From: CAIXSC01 sp046349935 | Lineage (GTDB): Bacteria > Planctomycetota > Planctomycetia > Pirellulales > Pirellulaceae | Assembly: GCA_046349935.1 (NCBI GenBank) | Contig: JAXMBK010000004.1 | Span: 496,001 to 560,000, forward strand | Reading direction: 5' to 3' | DNA length: 64,000 nt | In this document: piece by piece, positions 43,117-50,015 of the stretch | Numbering within the stretch: position 1 is the stretch's first letter | How the letters are laid out: every line of letters starts with the position of its first letter | Made by a program: the position numbers and the translations under genes | The notes under the pieces: model-generated | Databases searched by the model: none | What the model was told of the DNA's origin: nothing | What the model saw: the letters and a program-made list of their open reading frames with translations, nothing else

Positions 43117-44415
43117 ATGATGCGCTCGACGGCCGCACGTTGGATCTGGCGTTCCGTGTTGAGTGGAATGGGACTCGCAGCGTTTCTTTCGGCGAGTTCG
43201 TCAGTTGAGGCTCGGCATCCCGTTTATCGAGCGCCCGTATATCGAGCGCCCGTATATCGAGCGCCCGTATATCGAGCTCCAGTCTGGACGGCGCCGCGGC
43301 ACTACGGCATCTCCTACTGGGGCAGCGCCTATCATCGAGCGCCGGCCTACTATCGAGCGCCAGCGTACTACCGCGCGTATCGTCCGCCGGTGGCCGGCTT
43401 TTACGGCGGTTACTACGGTGGTTACTACGGCGGTTTGACTCGGCACGCGTATCGACACGCCTACCGTTATCCGGCGGCGTACTACTACCCGTCATATTAC
43501 GTCTCTCCCTACATCTATTCGGTCGGCATTGATCCCTGGTTGGGCGTCGCGCCGATCGGATGGTTCGGCGCCAACGACGTCGGCGGGGCGGCGAATCCGC
43601 AGTTGGCAGCGGCGCAGTTGGGAGCGGCGCAGTTGGGAGCGGCACGAGCGCCGGCGGCGCAGTTGCCGGTCAACAATCGGCCAGCGGCGGGGCAAGTGGC
43701 CCCTGCGCCGCAGGGAGCGCGACCGGCGGCGGACGATCCGTTCGCGGCAGGGCGGCTGGTCCAGATTGGCGGCGCCGACGGCGAAGGTCGGCCGGTGCGC
43801 GCCATGCTCGCTCGCGTCCCCGGGATCGTGGCCCAGGCCGCTCAAGGGGGCGGCGTGGATGCGAACACGATTCGGCAGGTGGTGAACGAGGTGGCGGCGA
43901 ACCGTTCGACGGCTCGACCGGCGGCCGCTTCTGAACCTACGGCGTCCTCGCTGGACGATCGTCGACGGGCGAACAAATACCTGGAACAGGGCGACGAGCT
44001 ATTTGCTCGCGGTCGGTACTTGGAGGCGATGTCGGTTTATCGGAAGGCGTCGAGCGCGGCATCGGACGTCGCTCAGCCGTGGTTCCGCCAGGGCTTTGCG
44101 TATTTAGCCGCGGGGCGGTACGAACGATCGGTGGAGTCGTTTCGCGAGGGGCTGCAGCGCGACCCGGGGTATTTCGAATCCGGATTTCGTTTGGCGCAGC
44201 TTTACGGCGGCGATGTCGCAGCCAAAGAGAAGCACATCGAAGCGCTGGCTCAGGCGGCGTTGGACGACGACGCGAATTCGGATTTGGCCTATTTGGTCGG
44301 GCTATTTTTGCATTTCGACGGCCAGCCTGAGCGTGCGACGCCGTTTTTCGATCGCGCGGACAAATTGGCTGCGGAGCGCGCGGCGCGGGCGGGCGGCGAG
44401 GCAGCCGTCCCGTAA
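43117..44415 (+). CDS. Secreted Tyr-rich repeat protein with TPRs
   Basis: 432 residues. A signal peptide (SVLSGMGLAAFLSASSSVEA) is followed by a Tyr/Arg/Pro-rich segment with four YRAPV repeats, then YYGG and YPSYY runs, typical of planctomycete envelope proteins. A Gln/Ala-rich middle (AAAQLGAAQLGAA) follows, then at least three TPR-like helices near the C-terminus (NKYLEQGDELFARGRYLEAMSVY; PWFRQGFAYLAAGRYERSVESFREGL). Probably a surface or cell-wall protein engaged in protein contacts. ATG 43117 has GGAGG eight bases upstream; a second ATG follows at once. Confidence 0.8.
   Translation: MMRSTAARWIWRSVLSGMGLAAFLSASSSVEARHPVYRAPVYRAPVYRAPVYRAPVWTAPRHYGISYWGSAYHRAPAYYRAPAYYRAYRPPVAGFYGGYYGGYYGGLTRHAYRHAYRYPAAYYYPSYYVSPYIYSVGIDPWLGVAPIGWFGANDVGGAANPQLAAAQLGAAQLGAARAPAAQLPVNNRPAAGQVAPAPQGARPAADDPFAAGRLVQIGGADGEGRPVRAMLARVPGIVAQAAQGGGVDANTIRQVVNEVAANRSTARPAAASEPTASSLDDRRRANKYLEQGDELFARGRYLEAMSVYRKASSAASDVAQPWFRQGFAYLAAGRYERSVESFREGLQRDPGYFESGFRLAQLYGGDVAAKEKHIEALAQAALDDDANSDLAYLVGLFLHFDGQPERATPFFDRADKLAAERAARAGGEAAVP
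43225..43284. repeat. Four 15-bp units coding YRAPV
   Basis: Three exact copies of TATCGAGCGCCCGTA and a fourth variant, in frame, encode the repeated pentapeptide. DNA identity is higher than the protein alone needs, which indicates recent duplication. Confidence 0.92.
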
Positions 44416-44503
44416 TCGGGGGCCGCCGCAACCTGTCCGACGCTGGCCGACTGTGCTACAAGAAGGGACGCGAAATCGACGCTCCTTCCTGTAGATTGCA
44501 GCC

Positions 44504-45928
44504 ATGCCGAAAGACTTCCTTCAGGGCGCCAAACCGTCGTACGACGTGGTCGTGATCGGCAGTGGTTTGGCCGGACTCACGACCGCCAACATTCTGGGCC
44601 GCGCAGGCTACTCGGTCCTGCTGGTCGAACAGCACTACAAGCTGGGCGGCATGGCGACTTGGTTCAAGCGTCCCGGCGGTCATATCTTCGACGTGTCGCT
44701 GCATGGCTTTCCCGCCGGCATGATCAAGAGCTGCCGGCGGTATTGGTGCGAGGAGATTGCCAATTCCATCGTGCAGTTGAAGAACATCCGGTTTGACAAC
44801 CCCATGTTCTCGCTCACCACCTCCTACAACCGCGACGACTTCACTCGGTTGTTAGTCGAACGGTTTCAGGTGCCGGCCGAGTCGGTGAGGGCGTTCTTCG
44901 ACACAGCGCGGGGGATGAACTTTTACGACGACCAGTCGTTGACCACCGGTCAGCTCTTCGAACGCTTCTTTCCGGGACGGGAAGACGTCGTTCGCTTGCT
45001 GATGGAGCCGATTGTGTACGCCAATGGCTCGACGCTGGAAGATCCGGCGATCACCTACGGCATCGTCTTTTCGAATTTCATGTCGAAGGGCGTCTTCACC
45101 TTTGAAGGCGGCACCGATCGACTCATCGAACTCATGCATCAGCAGTTGGTCGCGAACGGCGTCGACGTGCGGATCAAATGCGATGCCCAGCAGATTCACG
45201 TCGAACAGGGCAAGGTGACCGGCGTCACGGTGAATGGTCGGCGCATCGGGTGCCGAGCGGTGGTCTCGAACGCCAATCTGGTGCTCACGATCAACCGGCT
45301 AGTCGGCGAACAGCATTTCGACGCCAAGTTTGTCGAGGAAGCGCGCCAAGTTCGGCTCAACAACTCCAGCACCCAGGTATACATCGCGCTGAAACCGGAG
45401 GAGCGCGTCGAAGAATCGACGGGCGACCTGCTATTCAGTTCGACGGCCGACCATTTCCGCACCGATTTATTGTTGAGCCGCGAGATTACCAGCCGCACCT
45501 ATTCGTTTTATTATCCGCGGACGCGGCCCGAGGGCCGGCCGCGCTGTTTGATCGTGTCGAGCACCAATGCGCACTACAAGGATTGGGCCGAGCTGCCGGA
45601 CGACGCGTACGAGGCGAGCAAGCAAGACTTGATCGACAAGACGCTCGACCACCTCGAACGCTACGTGCCGAACGTGCGCGACCGCATCGACCTCGTCGAC
45701 GCCTCGACGCCCAAAACGTTCGAGCACTATACGCGTCACGCCCTGGGCGCCAGCTTTGGGACGAAGTTTGAAGGACTTGGGGTCAGTCGGGCGCTGCCGG
45801 AGCAGGTGCGCGGACTGTACCACGCGGGCAGCGTCGGCATTATCATGTCGGGCTGGCTGGGCGCGATCAATTACGGCGTGATCGTCGCCAATGACGTCGA
45901 TTCGCTCCTCTTGAAGATGCCCGTATGA
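44504..45928 (+). CDS. CrtI/CrtISO-like FAD oxidoreductase
   Basis: 474 residues of the phytoene desaturase/carotenoid isomerase-like flavoprotein family: YDVVVIGSGLAGLTTANILGRAGYSVLLVEQHYKLGGMA is the dinucleotide-binding N-terminus; VFTFEGGTDRLIELMHQQL and LYHAGSVGIIMSGWLGAINYGVIVANDV are the family's middle and C-terminal FAD blocks. It would desaturate or isomerise a polyene or acyl chain. No other carotenoid gene is nearby. Its last bases overlap the FabZ-like start (ATGA), so the two proteins are probably made together and share a substrate class, perhaps an unusual lipid. Confidence 0.88.
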   Translation: MPKDFLQGAKPSYDVVVIGSGLAGLTTANILGRAGYSVLLVEQHYKLGGMATWFKRPGGHIFDVSLHGFPAGMIKSCRRYWCEEIANSIVQLKNIRFDNPMFSLTTSYNRDDFTRLLVERFQVPAESVRAFFDTARGMNFYDDQSLTTGQLFERFFPGREDVVRLLMEPIVYANGSTLEDPAITYGIVFSNFMSKGVFTFEGGTDRLIELMHQQLVANGVDVRIKCDAQQIHVEQGKVTGVTVNGRRIGCRAVVSNANLVLTINRLVGEQHFDAKFVEEARQVRLNNSSTQVYIALKPEERVEESTGDLLFSSTADHFRTDLLLSREITSRTYSFYYPRTRPEGRPRCLIVSSTNAHYKDWAELPDDAYEASKQDLIDKTLDHLERYVPNVRDRIDLVDASTPKTFEHYTRHALGASFGTKFEGLGVSRALPEQVRGLYHAGSVGIIMSGWLGAINYGVIVANDVDSLLLKMPV

Positions 45929-46380
45929 ATTCCCCTGCCAGCAATTCCCCCAGCGAGATCGATCCGGCCATTTTGGCGGCCATTCCCCATCGCCCGCCGA
46001 TGCTGCTCGTCGATTCGATCGTCGAACAGTCGGCCGATCGGATTGTGTGCCGGAAGCAGTTTCGCGCCGAGGAGTTTTTTTGTCAGGGGCACTACCCGGG
46101 GAACGCGATCATCCCGGGAGTCATCCTGTGCGAAACGGCGTTGCAGAGCGGGGCGATCCTGTTGTCGCAGCAGACGGCCGACTCCGGCGGCGTGCCCGTG
46201 GCGACGCGTCTCAACGACGTGAAATTCAAACGCTTAGTTCGTCCCGGCGAAACGATCGCCATCGAAGTGACGCTCACCGACCGATTGGCGGACGCCTACT
46301 TCATGACGGGCAAGATCACGGTCGACGGCAAACTCGCCGCGCGACTCGATTTCGCCTGCAGCGTCGTGAAACCCCAGTAG
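45925..46380 (+). CDS. FabZ-like 3-hydroxyacyl-ACP dehydratase
   Basis: 151-residue hotdog-fold dehydratase. GHYPGNAIIPGVILCETALQ holds catalytic His56 and Glu70 with the same 14-residue spacing as in E. coli FabZ; IPHRPPMLLVDSI and DVKFKRLVRPGETI are further family blocks. It removes water from 3-hydroxyacyl-ACP in fatty-acid synthesis, or from a related acyl chain. Overlap with the CrtI-like gene rather than lpx or fab genes suggests a specialised lipid route. The stop is repeated twice more, in frame, by an 18-bp tandem repeat. Confidence 0.92.
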   Translation: MNSPASNSPSEIDPAILAAIPHRPPMLLVDSIVEQSADRIVCRKQFRAEEFFCQGHYPGNAIIPGVILCETALQSGAILLSQQTADSGGVPVATRLNDVKFKRLVRPGETIAIEVTLTDRLADAYFMTGKITVDGKLAARLDFACSVVKPQ

Positions 46381-46417
46381 CTCTTGAAACCCCAGTAGCT
46401 CGAGAAAACCCAGTAGT
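46364..46417. repeat. Three 18-bp units carrying in-frame stops
   Basis: TCGTGAAACCCCAGTAGC at 46364-46381 (contains the FabZ-like stop) is followed by two variants at 46382-46399 and 46400-46417. The period of 18 keeps frame, so each unit repeats a KPQ-stop-like ending. Confidence 0.92.
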
Positions 46418-46433
46418 GCGTCTAATCGACCAA

Positions 46434-47537
46434 CTAGTCGATCGTCGCCGCTCGGGGATACGACCCCAGCACTTCGACGCGGACCGTGCGTTTGCGCAGC
46501 GCGTCGATTGCGCGACGCACCGGCGCATCGACTTGATGTCCCTCGAATTCGACAAAGAACAGGTACTCGCGTTCCGTCGACGGCGCCGGAAATGACTCGA
46601 TCCACGTCAAATTGAGTCGGCCCTTTTTGAAGACGAGCATGGCGTCGGCGAGCGCACCGGGACGATGCGGCAGTTCGAACATGAGCGACGTCTTGTCGCG
46701 TCCTGTACGACGCGGCGTTTCGCCGCCGCCGATGACGGCGAAACGAGTGACGTTGTTGCCGCGATCTTCGATATTCGCCGCGACGACGTTGAGACCGTAA
46801 TGCTTGCCCGCCTGTTGGCTGGCGACCGCCGCGGCGCCCGGCTTGTCGCAGGCGACTTGCGCGGCCGCCGCTGTGCTGGTGATTTCCACGAGGCGGGCGC
46901 CCGGCAGTTGTTTGGCGAGCCAGTCGCGGCACTGCGACAAGGCCTGCGGTTTGCTGTAAACCTCGACGATTTCGTGCCGTGGACACTTCGCCAGCAAGTT
47001 GTGGTGGATCCGCAAGGGCACCTCGCCGCAGATGCGGATCGGCAGGCGGGCGAACGTATCGAGCGTATCGGCGACGCGGCCGTCGGTGGAGTTTTCCAGC
47101 GGCACCAGGCCGTAGTCGACATGGCCGCGGTTGAGTTCGGCGAACACCGAGGCGATCGTCGCCACCGGTGCATATTCGACGCTGGTCCCGAAGAACGACA
47201 CGGCCGCTTGGTGGCTATAGCTGTGCGGCGGCCCCAGGTAGGCGACTTTGGTTTGCTTTACCAGCGACCGGCAGCCGCTGATGAGTTCCCGAATGAGGCT
47301 GCGGACGGCGTCTTCCGGCAGCGGTCCTTTGCTGGCTTGGACGGCGGCGGCCAGCAGTTCTTGTTCGCGGACCCAGTCGTAGGGAGAAACGCCCGACTCT
47401 TTGGCAGCGTGCCCTGCCTTGGCGGTCAATTTGGCACGCTCGTTGGCCAACTGCACCAGCTCTCGGTCCAGCCGTTCCAGTTGCCGTTGAAACTCTTGCG
47501 GGGACGGAACTCCGCCCTTCGTGCGACTCTTCGTCAT
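46434..47537 (-). CDS. pheA: Chorismate mutase/prephenate dehydratase
   Basis: 367-residue bifunctional P-protein that turns chorismate into prephenate and then phenylpyruvate for phenylalanine synthesis. An AroQ-type helical region occupies ~14-92 (LERLDRELVQLANERAKL; RSLIRELISGCRSL). The dehydratase domain follows (VAYLGPPHSYSHQAA; VPLENSTDGRV; NNVTRFAVIG with the TRF catalytic motif). The ACT domain at the end (ELPHRPGALADAML; WIESFPAP) keeps the GAL motif, while the usual ESRP reads ESFP, so phenylalanine feedback may differ. ATG 47537. Convergent with the FabZ-like gene and divergent from dnaK. Confidence 0.93.
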   Translation of the reverse strand: MTKSRTKGGVPSPQEFQRQLERLDRELVQLANERAKLTAKAGHAAKESGVSPYDWVREQELLAAAVQASKGPLPEDAVRSLIRELISGCRSLVKQTKVAYLGPPHSYSHQAAVSFFGTSVEYAPVATIASVFAELNRGHVDYGLVPLENSTDGRVADTLDTFARLPIRICGEVPLRIHHNLLAKCPRHEIVEVYSKPQALSQCRDWLAKQLPGARLVEITSTAAAAQVACDKPGAAAVASQQAGKHYGLNVVAANIEDRGNNVTRFAVIGGGETPRRTGRDKTSLMFELPHRPGALADAMLVFKKGRLNLTWIESFPAPSTEREYLFFVEFEGHQVDAPVRRAIDALRKRTVRVEVLGSYPRAATID

Positions 47538-47775
47538 GGTGTCGTCGATCCTGTCCGAGTGGCGATGGGGACGCGATGACTCTTGTAATGGTCCGTTTTG
47601 GCAGTGTCAATGAAGCGACCGGCGGGGCGATCGACCCGGTACGGCTTTCCGATTGCCAATTTGGCAGTCTGTCGACCTAGTTCGTCCGCTCCGGGGTGGG
47701 GCGTCTACTTGGTTGCGCGTCGTAAGTGCAATTGTATTAGGTGGTTGTGAGTCGTTTTGGCGTGGTTTCGTGATT

Positions 47776-47792
47776 CTGGCACGGTCTTTGCT
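47776..47792 (+). promoter_or_regulatory. Sigma-54 promoter for dnaK
   Basis: CTGGCACGGTCTTTGCT fits the -24/-12 consensus YTGGCACGNNNNTTGCW at every conserved base; GG (47778-47779) and GC (47790-47791) have the required spacing. Transcription would start near 47803, leaving a leader of about 150 nt before dnaK. Upstream are a 13-bp inverted repeat TGCCAATTTGGCA (47654-47666) and a second TTTGGCAGT near 47597-47605, possible sites for an enhancer-binding activator. No CIRCE element is visible in the 418-bp intergenic region. No sigma-54 activator gene is in the window. Confidence 0.75.
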
Positions 47793-47955
47793 TCTCAAGC
47801 TGTCCCGTCCCCGTCGCCTGACGAATGCGAGCGGCGGGGCGAAGTTGCAAATCGTTGCAAGCACTGTTCACAAGCTACCTTGGGACGATGCTTGATTCGA
47901 AATAACTCACTTTCATCGCAAACAAACTAGCGCCCACGACACGGAGCAACCACAC

Positions 47956-49884
47956 ATGGCCCAAGGCGAAAAGATCATCGGCATCGATCTCGGCACCACC
48001 AACTCGGTGGTCGCCATTATGGAAGGGAGCGAACCCAAAGTCATCGCGAATGCGGAAGGCAATCGGCTCACGCCGAGCGTGGTCGCGTTCAATGATCGCG
48101 GCGAAACGCTGGTCGGGGAGCCGGCCAAGCGGCAAGCGGTCACCAATCCTACTCGCACCATCTACTCGATTAAGCGCTTCATGGGTCGGCGCCATAACGA
48201 AGTCGAGTCGGAAGAGAAGATGGTTCCGTACAAGGTGACGGGCGGCGCGGCGGACTATGTGAAGGTGAAAATCGGCGACCGCGAGATGACTCCTCAGGAG
48301 ATCTCGGCGAAGGTGCTCACCAAGCTGAAGGAAGCGGCCGAGTCGTACTTGGGGCACAAAGTTAATAAAGCGGTCATTACGGTGCCGGCCTACTTCAACG
48401 ATGCGCAGCGTCAGGCGACGAAAGACGCCGGCGCGATCGCCGGGCTGGAAGTGGCGCGGATCATCAACGAACCGACGGCGGCGGCGCTGGCCTACGGGTT
48501 GGACAAGAAGAAGGACGAGAAGATCGTCGTGTTCGACTTGGGCGGCGGCACGTTCGACGTATCGGTGTTGCAAGTGGCCGGCAGCGGCGAGGACGGCTCG
48601 GAGACCAAAGTTTTCGAGGTGATCAGCACCAACGGCGACACGCACCTGGGCGGCGATGACTTCGACCTGGAATTGATCAACCATGTGGCGGACCAATTCA
48701 AACGCGAGCATGGCATCGACCTCCGCAAAGATGTGATGGCGTTGCAGCGTCTGCAGGAAGCCTGCGAGAAGGCCAAGAAGGAACTGAGCTCGCTGCCGCA
48801 AACCGACATCAGCTTGCCGTTCATCACGGCGGACGCTTCGGGCCCAAAGCACTTGCAGGCCACGATCACTCGGTCGAAGTTCGAGGAGATCACCGACAAC
48901 TTGATCGAGCGGTGCCGAAAGCCGGTCGTGCAAGCGCTGAAGGACGCCAAGCTGTCTCCGTCGGACATCGACGAGGTGGTGTTGGTGGGCGGTTCGACGC
49001 GCATTCCTAAGGTGCAGAAGTTGGTGCGCGACATCTTCGGCAAGGAGCCTCACAAGGGGGTGAATCCGGATGAAGTCGTGGCCGTCGGCGCGGCCTTGCA
49101 GGGCAGCGTCCTGTCGGGCGACCGCAAGGACCTCCTGCTGCTCGACGTCACCCCGCTCACGCTGGGCATCGAAACGGAAGGCGGCGTCCTCACGGCGCTC
49201 GTCGAACGCAATACGACGATCCCGGTCGAGAAGAAGAAGGTCTTCAGCACGGCGTCGGATAATCAGACGGCGGTGACGGTCCGCGTTTTCCAAGGCGAAC
49301 GTCCGATGGCGACCGACAATCGGTTGTTGGGCGAGTTCAATTTGGAAGGCTTGCCGCCGGCGCCGCGGGGCGTTCCGCAAATCGAAGTGCGGTTCGACAT
49401 CGACCAAAACGGCATCCTCAACGTGACCGCCAAAGACTTGGGCACGCGGAAGGAAGCCACGGTGCGCATCGAACAGTCGTCGGGGCTCTCCGAAACCGAA
49501 ATCGAACGGATGCGGAAAGACGCCGAAGCGCACGCGGCCGACGACAAGAAGCGTCGCGAGTTGGCTGAACTGCGGAATCAAGCGGAGCAGATGAGCTACC
49601 AGCTTGAGAAGTTGATGAAGGAGCACGCCGACAAACTGCGCGACTCGGACAAGGAGCCGTTGCAGAAGGCGATCGAGAAGACGAAGGAAGTCGCTAAGAC
49701 CGACGACGTCGATGCGATTCGCGCCGCCGTCAATGAACTCGAACAGGTCTCGCATGCCTTCAGCAAGTCGCTTTACGAACGACAAGCCGAAGCGGGCGCG
49801 GCCGGGGCCGCGCCGGAGGCGGCTGCGGGCGAACCGAAGAAGGAAGATGACGCGATCGACGCCGAATTCGAGGTCAAGAAGTAA
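47956..49884 (+). CDS. dnaK: Chaperone protein DnaK (Hsp70)
   Basis: 642-residue Hsp70. The ATPase domain has IIGIDLGTTNSVVAIMEG, VPAYFNDAQRQATKDAG, VVFDLGGGTFDVSVL and VVLVGGSTRIPKVQ. The linker DRKDLLLLDVTPLTLGIET leads into the substrate-binding domain and helical lid; the tail is acidic/Ala-rich and ends EFEVKK instead of the common EEVKD. It binds exposed hydrophobic peptides during folding and stress. No grpE or dnaJ is adjacent; clpB follows, its disaggregase partner. ATG 47956 is fixed by the N-terminal match. Confidence 0.99.
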   Translation: MAQGEKIIGIDLGTTNSVVAIMEGSEPKVIANAEGNRLTPSVVAFNDRGETLVGEPAKRQAVTNPTRTIYSIKRFMGRRHNEVESEEKMVPYKVTGGAADYVKVKIGDREMTPQEISAKVLTKLKEAAESYLGHKVNKAVITVPAYFNDAQRQATKDAGAIAGLEVARIINEPTAAALAYGLDKKKDEKIVVFDLGGGTFDVSVLQVAGSGEDGSETKVFEVISTNGDTHLGGDDFDLELINHVADQFKREHGIDLRKDVMALQRLQEACEKAKKELSSLPQTDISLPFITADASGPKHLQATITRSKFEEITDNLIERCRKPVVQALKDAKLSPSDIDEVVLVGGSTRIPKVQKLVRDIFGKEPHKGVNPDEVVAVGAALQGSVLSGDRKDLLLLDVTPLTLGIETEGGVLTALVERNTTIPVEKKKVFSTASDNQTAVTVRVFQGERPMATDNRLLGEFNLEGLPPAPRGVPQIEVRFDIDQNGILNVTAKDLGTRKEATVRIEQSSGLSETEIERMRKDAEAHAADDKKRRELAELRNQAEQMSYQLEKLMKEHADKLRDSDKEPLQKAIEKTKEVAKTDDVDAIRAAVNELEQVSHAFSKSLYERQAEAGAAGAAPEAAAGEPKKEDDAIDAEFEVKK

Positions 49885-49946
49885 TTCGCTGTCCGCAGCG
49901 ACTTGAACTGCGAGCGGCTGGACCGCTGACGTATTTTTGAACCGAT

Positions 49947-49995
49947 CGGGGTGAGCGTCCTCGCTGCGCAAGCAGGAGGGCCTCACCCCGTTTTA
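49947..49995 (+). terminator. Terminator-like hairpin between dnaK and clpB
   Basis: CGGGGTGAG (49947-49955) pairs with CTCACCCCG (49982-49990) over a 26-nt loop, followed by TTTTATT. It ends only seven bases before the clpB ribosome site (GGAGGG 50002-50007), so it either limits read-through from dnaK or acts in the clpB leader. Confidence 0.75.
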
Positions 49996-50015
49996 TTAAG
50001 CGGAGGGAAAACGCC

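Noticed and set aside
47538..47955. CIRCE (HrcA operator) before dnaK
   Set aside because: No TTAGCACTC-N9-GAGTGCTAA-like inverted repeat is present in the region.
47875..49986. 703-codon open frame on the minus strand
   Set aside because: Complete antisense shadow of dnaK with no recognisable motif.
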